A DNA stretch of 20,675 bases from an uncultured Oscillospiraceae bacterium (GCA_910584805.1 CAJUCB010000029.1:1-20675); one strand, 5' to 3'. Positions 1 to 7,573 are shown, counted from the stretch's first letter. Numbers and translations are program-made. Notes: generated by a model from the sequence alone, not told the origin.

Positions 1-1076
1 TTGATGAAGCCGTCCAGGTCCCCGTCCATGACGGCGTTGACGTTGCTGGTTTCAAAGGCGGTGCGGGTATCCTTCACCAGGGTGTAGGGCATGAATACGT
101 AGGAGCGGATTTGGCTGCCCCACTCGATCTTCAACTGCACGCCTTTCAAATCGGAGATTTTCTCCGCCTTCTCCTGCATTTGCAGCTCCACCAGCTTGGC
201 CCGGAGCATCTTCATGCAGTTGTCCTTGTTCTGGAACTGGCTGCGTTCGGTCTGGCAGGAGACCACCACCCCGGTGGGGGTATGGATCAAGCGCACGGCG
301 GAGGAGGTCTTGTTGACGTGCTGGCCACCGGCGCCACTGGCCCGGTAGACCTGCATTTCGATATCCTCCGGGCGGATTTCAATGTCCGCGTCCTCCGGCA
401 GGTCAGGCATCACCTCCACCGAGGCGAAGGAAGTCTGGCGGCGGGCGTTGGCGTCAAAGGGGGAGACCCGCACCAGGCGGTGGACGCCGTGCTCTCCCCG
501 GAGGTAGCCGTAGGCATTTTCGCCCTCAATCATGATGGTGGCGGACTTCAGGCCGGCTTCGTCCCCCTCCTGGTAGTCCATGATCTTATAGGTGAAGCCG
601 TGGCGCTCCGCCCAGTGGGTGTACATGCGGTAGAGCATCTGGGCCCAGTCCTGGGCCTCGGTGCCCCCGGCCCCGGCGTGGAAGGCCAGGATGGCGCTAG
701 AGGCGTCGTACTCCCCTGTGAGGAGGGTTTGCAGCCGGGCGCTCTCCATACTCTGAAGCAGGGCGGCGAAGTCCGCTTCCAGCTCCGGCAGCAGGGAGAG
801 GTCCTCCTCCTCGTTGCCCATCTCGCACAGGACCATCATATCGTCCCAGGAGGACCGGCGCTTTTGCTGGTCTTCCAGCTTGCTCTTCAAATGTTTCAGG
901 CGTTGGAGGACCTTTTGGGAGTTATCCGGGTCGTTCCAAAAGCCGTCGGCGGCGCTCTGGGCCTCTAGAAAGTCCACCTCCTGGGCGGTGCTGTCTAGGT
1001 TCAGGGCCTGTTCCAGCTCGTCCAACTGGGGGAGCAGGTTGTTGAGTTTGACTTTATATTCATCAAATTGAAGCAT
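1..1076 (-). CDS. prfB: Peptide chain release factor 2, C-terminus cut by window edge
   Basis: Reads stop codons UGA/UAA in the ribosomal A site and triggers peptide release. The minus-strand reading begins at the ATG at 1076 with a GGGAGG ribosome binding site just upstream, and 358 codons are visible before the left edge; roughly ten residues are missing. The stop-recognition tripeptide SPF lies at residues 205-207 and the hydrolysis motif GGQ at 250-252, the same numbering as in E. coli RF2; SPF rather than PxT separates it from RF1. The N-terminal coiled region (residues 1-110) is charged and helical as expected. The frame is continuous from the ATG: there is no in-frame UGA near codon 25, so the programmed +1 frameshift that autoregulates many prfB genes is absent. 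A sigma-A type promoter sits just upstream. Identity is certain. Confidence 0.97.
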   Translation of the reverse strand, partial: MLQFDEYKVKLNNLLPQLDELEQALNLDSTAQEVDFLEAQSAADGFWNDPDNSQKVLQRLKHLKSKLEDQQKRRSSWDDMMVLCEMGNEEEDLSLLPELEADFAALLQSMESARLQTLLTGEYDASSAILAFHAGAGGTEAQDWAQMLYRMYTHWAERHGFTYKIMDYQEGDEAGLKSATIMIEGENAYGYLRGEHGVHRLVRVSPFDANARRQTSFASVEVMPDLPEDADIEIRPEDIEMQVYRASGAGGQHVNKTSSAVRLIHTPTGVVVSCQTERSQFQNKDNCMKMLRAKLVELQMQEKAEKISDLKGVQLKIEWGSQIRSYVFMPYTLVKDTRTAFETSNVNAVMDGDLDGFI

Positions 1077-1114
1077 GGGGGTCCTCCCGTTCTGTTCTCA
1101 TTCATTGAGAAGAC

Positions 1115-1143
1115 ATTATATAGTATTTTTCTCCGGCTGTAAA
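1115..1143 (-). promoter_or_regulatory. Sigma-A type promoter of prfB
   Basis: On the minus strand a -35 box TTTACA (1138-1143) and a perfect -10 box TATAAT (1115-1120) are separated by 17 bases. Transcription would start near 1108 and give a leader of about 30 bases before the prfB ATG at 1076. No regulatory hairpin fits in that leader. Confidence 0.8.
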
Positions 1144-1222
1144 GGGAAAACCCGTGAAATCAGGGAAAAACCCGCAGACCTCTGGGGCTGGGAACATCCA
1201 GGGGGCGGGGATTGTGGAATAT

Positions 1223-1254
1223 GGAAAACAAAGTCTTGCCACAGGAACGGCAAG
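1223..1254 (-). terminator. Possible terminator behind the 37-codon gene
   Basis: A six-base-pair stem (CTTGCC 1235-1240 with GGCAAG 1249-1254) is followed, reading on the minus strand, by ACTTTGTTTTCC. It lies downstream of the small gene at 1317-1430 and upstream of the prfB promoter. The stem is short and the T tract is interrupted, so this is a modest call. Confidence 0.4.
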
Positions 1255-1274
1255 GGGAGGGGAGCCTCGCAGAG

Positions 1275-1294
1275 TTCGCGCCCGCAGGCGCGAA
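1275..1294. other. GC-rich hairpin, 8-bp perfect stem
   Basis: TTCGCGCC (1275-1282) pairs perfectly with GGCGCGAA (1287-1294) around a four-base loop. No T run follows on either strand, so it is not a classic terminator. It lies 22 bases after the stop of the 37-codon gene and may protect or end that transcript together with the stem at 1235-1254. Confidence 0.45.
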
Positions 1295-1316
1295 ACAAAG
1301 CGATGACAGGTTGGCT

Positions 1317-1430
1317 TTACCGTTGGCTGATGGTAGGCCGTTCTCCCTCCCAGAGGAAAATGAAGTCGTCTAAGTCCTGGGGCTTGGGCGGCTTGGTCTG
1401 GGGCAGAGTATGGGGATTCCCCTTGCTCAT
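1317..1430 (-). CDS. Small hypothetical protein, 37 residues
   Basis: A minus-strand reading frame of 38 codons starts at the ATG at 1430 and ends at TAA (1317-1319). AAGGAGGTG sits at good spacing ahead of the ATG, one of the best ribosome binding sites in the window; that is the main reason to believe the gene. The product is soluble and bipartite: a Pro/Lys-rich first half (contains PQTKPPKPQD) and an acidic-aromatic second half (DDFIFLWEGE), with no signal peptide or membrane segment. A -10-like TAGAAT lies at 1461-1466 on the minus strand without a convincing -35. It runs in the direction of prfB but hairpins separate the two. The function is unknown. Confidence 0.65.
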   Translation of the reverse strand: MSKGNPHTLPQTKPPKPQDLDDFIFLWEGERPTISQR

Positions 1431-1607
1431 GCCAGCACCTCCTTTCTGTGTATACGGGCTATTCTATGCCAAAGCTGCCGCGAAGTTGCCAGAAATCCTT
1501 CGATGGATTCCGAAAAATTCCAAAGGAGGGGCATAGTTTTCCCGCTGGCGGCGGGGCGCCTTGACATGTTTCCCCGCGTGGGGGGCAGACTAGGCTGGGG
1601 TGATGAA

Positions 1608-1775
1608 GTGAAGTATCGAGACCCAAACATGGAGGCCTATTTCAACTCCCTGCCCCCCGCCGTCCGGGTCTTTATTGACCGCTCCGGGGCGGATATCTCC
1701 ACCCCGGGGGAGCTGATGCTCATCGGGGAGCATTTCCGCAACAGCTTTGGCTATACGGAACGGGAGAAAAAATAA
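1608..1775 (+). CDS. Small hypothetical protein, 55 residues
   Basis: A plus-strand frame of 55 codons from GTG (1608) to TAA, followed closely by a strong terminator at 1799-1832, which supports a real transcript. GGTGA just upstream is a weak ribosome binding site. An in-frame ATG at 1566, directly after a perfect TTGACA at 1561-1566, is an alternative start and would add 14 residues; an ATG at 1629 would shorten the product. The sequence is soluble, begins near YRDPNMEAYFNSLPP and contains LIGEHFRNSFGY, with no signal or membrane segment. It resembles small uncharacterised clostridial proteins as I recall them, but no function can be given. Confidence 0.55.
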   Translation: MKYRDPNMEAYFNSLPPAVRVFIDRSGADISTPGELMLIGEHFRNSFGYTEREKK

Positions 1776-1798
1776 GGGCCGATTTTTCCGCAAGGCAG

Positions 1799-1832
1799 AG
1801 CGAGCGCTGGTGTGTCCGGCGCTCGCTTTTTT
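1799..1832 (+). terminator. Rho-independent terminator after the 55-residue gene
   Basis: A perfect 9-bp stem AGCGAGCGC (1799-1807) / GCGCTCGCT (1819-1827) with an 11-base loop runs directly into six Ts (1827-1832). Confidence 0.88.
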
Positions 1833-1853
1833 ACCCTTCCCGGAGAAAGAGTA

Positions 1854-1882
1854 TTGAAAAATCATGGGTTCCGTGCTATCCT
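1854..1882 (+). promoter_or_regulatory. Promoter of the acylation operon
   Basis: TTGAAA (1854-1859) and TATCCT (1877-1882) are separated by exactly 17 bases. The site lies between the upstream terminator and the first gene of the operon, and would start transcripts near 1889, leaving a leader of about 58 bases before the ATG at 1947. Confidence 0.65.
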
Positions 1883-1946
1883 GAACAGAGAATTTTTCCC
1901 TGGATGGAATGGTGAGGGAATTGTGGAAACGAACACGGAGTGTAGC

Positions 1947-3803
1947 ATGACGAATGGAACGAAACCTGGGCGGTGGAGCCTGAGACTCCTGGCAATGGTG
2001 TTGCTGCTGGGGCTGTTTCCCGCCATCAATTTTCTGGTGGACCCCTTTGGGGTGTTTGGGGACCCGCTCTTCCACTGGTATGGATACAATGAGACCAACA
2101 ACCCCCGGGTGGCCAAGGTGGCCTGGTTGGAGGAGCACAAGGAGGAGTTTGACTCCTATATCATTGGTTCTTCCTGTGCCGCCTCCTACAATGTGAAGGA
2201 GCTGGACCGTTACTTGGATGCCAGCTTCTATAACTTTTTCGTCTACGGCAGCGATGCCAGGGATTACCGGGCCCACGCCACCTATTTGTTGGAAAACTGC
2301 CAGGTGAAAAATCTGGTGCTGAGCCTCAACTTCAACGAGGCCAACACCGAGGATGCCGGGGGCGATGACATCCACTACTGGATGCACCCCCTGGCCAGCG
2401 GCGAAAACCCGGCGCTGTTTTACCTGCGCTGTGCCTTTTTGCACACGGGATACGCCATTGACAAAATCTCCGACTACCGGCGGGACACCGATCTCCCCCA
2501 GGTGTTTGACGTGTTCGACGCGGATACCGGGATGTATGACAAGCGGGTCCGGGATGTGGAGAAGGTGGGGGACCCGGCGGTGTACGCCGCCGAGCACGGC
2601 GACGCCTTTGCCTACGCCGCCCCGCCGGATTTCCAGGACCTGCCTTACCTGGATGTGTGCATGGAGGCGGTGCGGGATATCCGGGACCTGTGCGCGGAAT
2701 ATGGCGTGGAGCTGACGGTGATCTGTTCCCCCGTATACAGCAGCCAATTGGAGGCCTACGGGGACGAGGCCTTGAACCGCTACCGGACAGAGTTGTCCAA
2801 GATTGTGGACTTTTGGGATTTCAGCGATACCTCCATTTCCTACGACAGCCGGTATTTCTACGATGCCTCCCACTTCCGCAACGCCGTGGGAACCATGGCC
2901 CTGGCACAGGTGTTTGGGGACGACAGCGTCTACCGCCCGGCGGACTTTGGGACCTATGTGACGGCGGAGAACTGCGCCGCCTACCTGGACAAGCTGGCCG
3001 CCCAGCCTAAGGAAGCGGACCCCACCAGCTATACGGCGGATGTGCCTGTGCTGATGTACCACCATTTCAGCCAGGAGGCGTCCGGGGAAGTGGTGCGGGC
3101 AGAGACCTTCGCCGCCCACTTGCGGGCCCTGCAAGAGGCGGGGTATACCGCCGTGAGTATGCGGGAGATGATCGACTTTGTATACAACGGGGGCAGCTTG
3201 CCGGAGAAGCCGGTGTGCATCACCATGGACGACGGCTACCTGAGCAACTACGAGATCGCCATGCCCATCTTGGCCCAGTATGGCATGAAGGCCACCGTCT
3301 TTGCCATTGGCTCTTCTATGGGGCATCGGGAATTTTATAAGGAGACCCAGCACCGCCTTACCCCCCACTTCGGCTACGACGAGGCCCGGGCGATGCTGGC
3401 CTCCGGGGTGCTGGATGTGCAGTCCCACACTTATGACATGCACCAGTGGGCGCCCTTCGAGAGCGGGCCGGCCATCCGCACCAGTGCCTTGCCTTTGGAG
3501 GGGGAGTCGGAGGCGGAGTACGCCGCCGCCCTGGCGGCAGACTTGGAGCGCTACAACCAGGAGCGCCAGGCAGAGCTGGGGGAGGGCTTCTGTGCCCTGG
3601 CTTACCCCGGCGGCTACTACAACGACCTCACAGAGGTATTGATCCACCAGGCGGGTATCCCCATCACCTTGTCCATCCGTACCGACAGCCGGAACGTGCT
3701 GCTCCGGGGCCTGCCCCAGAGCTTGTATGCCCTGTGCCGCTGGAACATCACGGAGCAGGTGACCCCGGAGGCCTTGCTGGCTATGGTGGAGGGGGAATCT
3801 TGA
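1947..3803 (+). CDS. Membrane-anchored SGNH-like (DltD/AlgX-type) and NodB polysaccharide deacetylase fusion
   Basis: A 618-residue protein with one N-terminal membrane segment (about residues 14-31) and two extracellular domains. The first (about 60-350) has SGNH features: GSSCAAS with the possible nucleophile Ser in GSS at 74-76, and DASH with Asp306 and His309 as the acid/base pair; such domains move acyl groups from MBOAT partners to glycans. The second (about 366-615) is a carbohydrate esterase 4/NodB domain: VLMYHH near 369, the MDDGY pair Asp428/Asp429, SHTYDMH with His494, and the AYPGG motif near 552. ATG 1947 is chosen because CGGAG precedes it and the membrane segment follows; a GTG at 1923 is possible. 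It is first in a four-gene operon. The fusion suggests both addition and removal, or two-step transfer, of acyl groups; activity is inferred. Confidence 0.87.
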   Translation: MTNGTKPGRWSLRLLAMVLLLGLFPAINFLVDPFGVFGDPLFHWYGYNETNNPRVAKVAWLEEHKEEFDSYIIGSSCAASYNVKELDRYLDASFYNFFVYGSDARDYRAHATYLLENCQVKNLVLSLNFNEANTEDAGGDDIHYWMHPLASGENPALFYLRCAFLHTGYAIDKISDYRRDTDLPQVFDVFDADTGMYDKRVRDVEKVGDPAVYAAEHGDAFAYAAPPDFQDLPYLDVCMEAVRDIRDLCAEYGVELTVICSPVYSSQLEAYGDEALNRYRTELSKIVDFWDFSDTSISYDSRYFYDASHFRNAVGTMALAQVFGDDSVYRPADFGTYVTAENCAAYLDKLAAQPKEADPTSYTADVPVLMYHHFSQEASGEVVRAETFAAHLRALQEAGYTAVSMREMIDFVYNGGSLPEKPVCITMDDGYLSNYEIAMPILAQYGMKATVFAIGSSMGHREFYKETQHRLTPHFGYDEARAMLASGVLDVQSHTYDMHQWAPFESGPAIRTSALPLEGESEAEYAAALAADLERYNQERQAELGEGFCALAYPGGYYNDLTEVLIHQAGIPITLSIRTDSRNVLLRGLPQSLYALCRWNITEQVTPEALLAMVEGES

Positions 3804-3822
3804 GGAGGAGAACTACAAGACT

Positions 3823-5358
3823 ATGTCCATCGTGACCCTGCGGTTTTTCATCTTTGCGGGCTTCATCCTCGCGGAATATTGGCTCTGTCCCCCCAAGTGG
3901 CGGTGGGTGATGCTGCTGCTGGGCAGCGGCTACTTCCTGCTGGCCTGCACGGAGTATAACTTGGGGGTGTGCGCCGTGTTTGCGGCGGAGGCCTTGCTCA
4001 CTTGGCTGGTGGCCCTGGCCATCCGGCGGGTGCCGGGGGAACGGGCCAGGTGGGCCCTCACTGGCCTGACGGTGGTGGTGCTGGCTGCGGTGATGATCCT
4101 CTACAAGGACATTGCCTTTTTCATCAACAACATCAATGGGATTGGCAGCCTTTTGGGAAAGGACCTGGGGCTGGAAATGCCCCAGTGGCTGGCACCCTTC
4201 GGGGTCAGCTACTTCACCCTGATCCTCATTGGCTACCTGCTGGATGTGCGCTGGGAGACCGTGGAGCAGCCCCAGAGAAACCCGCTGAAAATGCTGCTCT
4301 TTGCCGGGTATTTCCCCCAGCTCACCTCCGGCCCCTTCTCCCGCTACAATGATATCTCTGAGGCCTTGTTCGGGGGCGCGGTGTGGAACCGCCAGCGGTT
4401 TTATTTCGGCTTCCAGCGCTTTCTGTGGGGCCTGTTCAAAAAGCTGGTGTTGGCCGACCGCCTGGGAATGGCGGTGTCGGTGGTTTACGACAACGGCCTG
4501 TGCCAGGGGGCCATGGTGCCGGTGGGGGCGGTGCTCTTCGTGGGGCAGCTCTACGCGGATTTTAGCGGCTGCATGGATATCGTCATCGGCCTCTCGGAGC
4601 TTTTTGGCATCCCCTTGGCGGAGAACTTCCGCCGGCCCTTTTCCTCGGAAAACCTCTCGGTATTTTGGCGGCGCTGGCACATGACCCTGGGCTTCTGGCT
4701 CAAGGATTACCTGCTGTATCCCACCCTGAAATCCCGCTGGATGGGGAAGCTGCGCAAGGCCTGTAAAAAGCACCTGGGGAAGAAGGCTTCCCGGGAAATC
4801 CCCACCTATGTTGGCATGTTCATCACCTGGTTTTGTATCGGCTTCTGGCACGGGGGCTCCTGGAAGTACATCTTCGGCAGCGGCCTGTTCTTCTTTGCCA
4901 TGATCGCCGGGGGGATGCTGCTCAAGCCGCTGTTCCAGCGCCTCACCGACGCCCTGCACATCGACACGGAGGCCCGGTATTGGCGTTATTTCCAGCGCCT
5001 GCGCACCGCCTGCCTCTTCACCGCCTCGGTGTCCTTCGACCGCTTCGTCAGCTTCCAGGCGGGTTTGCAGGCCTGGAAGAGTGCCCTGACGGCCTTTGAC
5101 CCCAGGGTCCTGGTGGACGGGACCCTGTTGCAGCTGGGGCTGGACGGGAAGAACCTGCTGGTGTGCGGGGGCTGCCTGGCGGCGATGCTGGCGGTATCCC
5201 TGCTTCAAGAGCGGGTGGGGAGTGTACGGGCCTGGCTGGCCGAGAAAAACACATTGCTGTCCGCTGGGGTGTCTGTCCTGCTGTTTTTGGCGGTGCTGAA
5301 ATTTGGCTGCTATGGACCGGACTACCAGGCGGCAAGCTTCATTTACGCGGGATTTTAA
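3823..5358 (+). CDS. MBOAT family membrane O-acyltransferase (AlgI/DltB-like)
   Basis: A 511-residue polytopic membrane protein of normal MBOAT length. Family members carry an acyl group from a cytoplasmic donor across the membrane to an extracellular acceptor. The family His pair is visible: His286 in RRWHMTLGFWLKDYL and the presumed catalytic His343 in WHGGSWKYIFG. The conserved SGPFSRY loop and YADFSGCMDI, characteristic of AlgI-type proteins, are also present. GAGGAGGAG beginning at the preceding gene's stop is its ribosome binding site, so the two are translated from one message. Its neighbours, an acyl carrier protein and an FkbH-like enzyme, suggest an ACP-bound donor as in the Dlt system. 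The acyl group and acceptor are not shown by the sequence. Confidence 0.92.
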   Translation: MSIVTLRFFIFAGFILAEYWLCPPKWRWVMLLLGSGYFLLACTEYNLGVCAVFAAEALLTWLVALAIRRVPGERARWALTGLTVVVLAAVMILYKDIAFFINNINGIGSLLGKDLGLEMPQWLAPFGVSYFTLILIGYLLDVRWETVEQPQRNPLKMLLFAGYFPQLTSGPFSRYNDISEALFGGAVWNRQRFYFGFQRFLWGLFKKLVLADRLGMAVSVVYDNGLCQGAMVPVGAVLFVGQLYADFSGCMDIVIGLSELFGIPLAENFRRPFSSENLSVFWRRWHMTLGFWLKDYLLYPTLKSRWMGKLRKACKKHLGKKASREIPTYVGMFITWFCIGFWHGGSWKYIFGSGLFFFAMIAGGMLLKPLFQRLTDALHIDTEARYWRYFQRLRTACLFTASVSFDRFVSFQAGLQAWKSALTAFDPRVLVDGTLLQLGLDGKNLLVCGGCLAAMLAVSLLQERVGSVRAWLAEKNTLLSAGVSVLLFLAVLKFGCYGPDYQAASFIYAGF

Positions 5359-5371
5359 GGAGAGTGATCGC

Positions 5372-7183
5372 ATGAAACAGGCGCTGTTTACCCCGCCCTT
5401 TTCCACCGAACTGCTGACCAAGCGGAAGCGTCTGCGCCGGGAGCTTTTGGGGAGCCGGCGGGACTTTATCGACAAGCGGGTGGCCATCCTGGGGGGCTCC
5501 ACCACCCACGACGTGCGGGATATGCTGGACCTGTTCCTGCTGCGCCAGGGCATCCGCTGTACCTTTTATGAGAGCGAGTACGCCCAGTTCTGGCAGGACG
5601 CCATGTTCCCCAACCCAGAGTTGGAGGCCTTCCAGCCGGATATCATCTATATCCACACCTCCAACCGCAACGTCAGCCGCTATCCCCAGCTCTCGGACAG
5701 CCCGGAGGCGGTGGACGCCCTGCTGGCGGAGGAGCTCGGCCGCTTCACCGCCATGTGGGACCGGCTGGCCCAGCTGTACGGCTGCCCCCTGATCCAGAAC
5801 AACTTTGAATACCCTTATTGGCGCTTGCAGGGGAACCGGGAGGCCAGTGATATCCACGGCCGTGTCCACTTCCTCACCCGGCTGAACCTGGGCTTTGCCC
5901 AGTACGCCCAGGAGCACAAGGGCTTTTACCTCCACGACATCAATTACCTCTCCGCCCTCTACGGCCTAGAGCAGTGGAGCGACCCCGCCTATTGGCATCT
6001 GTACAAATACGCCTTGGCGGTGCCGGCCATCCCTACCCTGGCCCACAGCGTGTCCAATATCATCAAGTCCATCTATGGCAAGAACAAAAAGGCCCTGGCC
6101 CTGGATCTGGACAACACCCTCTGGGGTGGCATCGTGGGGGACGACGGGCCAGAGAACTTGCAGGTAGGCCAGGAGACCTCTATGGGCCAGGCGTTCAGCG
6201 AGTTCCAAGCCTACCTGAAAGCCCACAAGGACTTAGGGGTTATCCTCAACGTGGTCAGCAAAAATGAGGCGGAAAACGCCCTGGCGGGGCTGAAACGGCC
6301 GGACATGACCCTCACCCCCGAGGACTTCATCCTCATCAAGGCCAACTGGGAGCCCAAGTCCCGGAATTTGGTGGAGATCGCCCAAAGCCTCTCCCTGCTG
6401 CCGGAGAGCTTTGTGTTTGTGGACGACAACCCCGCCGAGCGGGAGATTGTCCGCCAGCAGGTTCCCGGCGCGGGGGTGCCGGAGCTGGGGGAGCATCCAG
6501 AGCACTATATCCAGGCCATAGACCGCCTGGGCTACTTTGAGGTTACGGAGCTCTCCGCCGACGATGCCGCCCGGACGGAGATGTACCGCCAGAACGCCGC
6601 CCGGGCCCAGGCGGAGGCCTCCTTTGCCGACTACGAAAGCTACCTGCGCTCCTTGGAGATGCGGGGGGAGATCGGGGCCTTTGTGCCCATGTACTACTCC
6701 CGCATCGCCCAGCTCACCAACAAGTCCAACCAGTTCAACCTCACCACCCGCCGCTTCACCCAGGGGGAGATCGAGGCCATGGCGGCGGACACACAGTTCA
6801 TCACCCTCTATGGCAAATTGGAGGACAAGTTCGGGGACAACGGCGTGGTCTCCATTGCCATCGGGGAGCGGCAGGGGACGCGGCTGGACGTGATCCTCTG
6901 GCTGATGAGCTGCCGGGTGCTGAAGCGGGATATGGAATACGCCATGATGGATGCCCTGGCGGCGCGCTGCCAGGCGGCGGGGATCGACTGCATCCGGGGC
7001 TACTATTTCCCCACAGCGAAAAACGGTATGGTCCGGGACTTTTACCAAAAGCAGGGCTTTGCCAAGGTCTCTGAGGAGGCCGACGGAAGCACCGTCTGGG
7101 AGCTGGACCTCCGGGGCGGTTATGAGAAGAAGAACCATGTGATCCAGGTCACAGAACCTGAACAGGAGGAAACCCATGGATAG
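5372..7183 (+). CDS. FkbH-like HAD-IIIC family protein
   Basis: A 603-residue protein with the full FkbH layout. The N-terminal part has an SGNH-like fold signature (ILGGSTTHDV, about 39-48). The middle is a HAD phosphatase-like domain: DLDNTLWGGIVGDDG with the nucleophile Asp near residue 244, VVSKNE, and VDDNPAERE near 350. The C-terminal part is GNAT-like and contains LTNKSNQFNLTTRR (about 447-461), typical of the family. Characterised FkbH enzymes load a glyceryl unit from 1,3-bisphosphoglycerate, with loss of phosphate, onto a carrier protein. The partner ACP is encoded next, overlapping by 8 bases. AAGGAGAGTG before ATG 5372 fixes the start; upstream in-frame codons run into the MBOAT gene. 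The glyceryl substrate is family inference. Confidence 0.92.
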   Translation: MKQALFTPPFSTELLTKRKRLRRELLGSRRDFIDKRVAILGGSTTHDVRDMLDLFLLRQGIRCTFYESEYAQFWQDAMFPNPELEAFQPDIIYIHTSNRNVSRYPQLSDSPEAVDALLAEELGRFTAMWDRLAQLYGCPLIQNNFEYPYWRLQGNREASDIHGRVHFLTRLNLGFAQYAQEHKGFYLHDINYLSALYGLEQWSDPAYWHLYKYALAVPAIPTLAHSVSNIIKSIYGKNKKALALDLDNTLWGGIVGDDGPENLQVGQETSMGQAFSEFQAYLKAHKDLGVILNVVSKNEAENALAGLKRPDMTLTPEDFILIKANWEPKSRNLVEIAQSLSLLPESFVFVDDNPAEREIVRQQVPGAGVPELGEHPEHYIQAIDRLGYFEVTELSADDAARTEMYRQNAARAQAEASFADYESYLRSLEMRGEIGAFVPMYYSRIAQLTNKSNQFNLTTRRFTQGEIEAMAADTQFITLYGKLEDKFGDNGVVSIAIGERQGTRLDVILWLMSCRVLKRDMEYAMMDALAARCQAAGIDCIRGYYFPTAKNGMVRDFYQKQGFAKVSEEADGSTVWELDLRGGYEKKNHVIQVTEPEQEETHG

Positions 7184-7415
7184 AGCAAGCATTTTTGAAA
7201 AACTGACGGAAGTGTTCCAGGACGTGTTCGACGACGACAGCATCGCCCTCACCGACGATACCACCGCTGCTGATATCGAGGATTGGGACTCCCTGACCCA
7301 CATCACCCTCTTGGCCACGGTGGAGGAGGAATTTGGCATGAAATTCAGCATGAAGGCCGTACAGGGCATGAAAAACGTGGGGGAGATGGTGGACCTCATC
7401 GCGGCAGCGGTGTGA
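7176..7415 (+). CDS. Acyl carrier protein of the acylation operon
   Basis: A 79-residue acidic helical protein of standard ACP length. The phosphopantetheine attachment Ser39 lies in DWDSLTHI, followed by the helix-III pattern typical of carriers (NVGEMVDLI). The ATG overlaps the end of the fkbH-like gene by 8 bases and has GGAGG upstream, so the two products are probably translationally coupled and work as a pair. It is closer to the discrete carriers of FkbH clusters than to a fatty-acid AcpP, judged by context and the DSL core. A strong terminator 36 bases downstream closes the operon. It would carry the acyl group that the MBOAT protein exports. Confidence 0.92.
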   Translation: MDRASIFEKLTEVFQDVFDDDSIALTDDTTAADIEDWDSLTHITLLATVEEEFGMKFSMKAVQGMKNVGEMVDLIAAAV

Positions 7416-7451
7416 GCCCTTGGGTTTGGAAAAAAGAAAAGGATACGCAAT

Positions 7452-7496
7452 ACCCCCGGTATCACAGTGCTGTGATACCGGGGGTGCTCTGTTTTT
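7452..7496 (+). terminator. Strong terminator ending the acylation operon
   Basis: A 15- to 16-bp perfect stem (7452-7467 with 7470-7485) with a minimal loop is followed by GCTCTG and five Ts (7492-7496). On the minus strand the stem is followed by a looser T-rich run, so it could also stop transcripts coming leftward from the promoter at 7545-7573. Confidence 0.9.
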
Positions 7497-7503
7497 GAGG
7501 ATA

Positions 7504-7523
7504 CAAAAAAGTACAGTTTTTTG
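7504..7523 (+). repeat. Left inverted-repeat site, possible recombination site
   Basis: The 12 bases TACAGTTTTTTG (7512-7523) recur as their exact reverse complement at 7642-7653. Extended to 20 bases, the two copies match at 18 positions. The site is itself a dyad, CAAAAAA and TTTTTTG around GTACAG, which is the architecture of a tyrosine-recombinase crossover site. An operator pair is an alternative reading. Confidence 0.6.
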
Positions 7524-7544
7524 ATAGCCTATTTATCCTGTGTA

Positions 7545-7573
7545 AGCATACCATAAACTGCCGGTGATAGCAA
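7545..7573 (-). promoter_or_regulatory. Outward-facing promoter inside the inverted-repeat segment
   Basis: On the minus strand TTGCTA (7568-7573) and TATGCT (7545-7550) are 17 bases apart, and TGG before the -10 makes it an extended -10 promoter. It fires leftward, into the terminator at 7452-7485, with no gene in that direction. No comparably good promoter is seen on the plus strand between 7500 and 7709. Inverting the bracketed segment would point it at the surface protein gene. Confidence 0.6.

Noticed and set aside
1590..3647. Long minus-strand open frame of 685 codons
   Set aside because: It mirrors the SGNH-NodB gene in a GC-rich region, has low-complexity Val/Gly/His-rich translation and no family motif; the plus-strand reading has clear domains.
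5303..5371. Upstream extension of the FkbH-like frame
   Set aside because: It lies inside the MBOAT gene, and AAGGAGAGTG places the start at ATG 5372.
3781..5553. Long minus-strand open frame of 590 codons
   Set aside because: Antisense shadow of the MBOAT gene; the translation is His/Gln/Pro-rich without recognisable domains.
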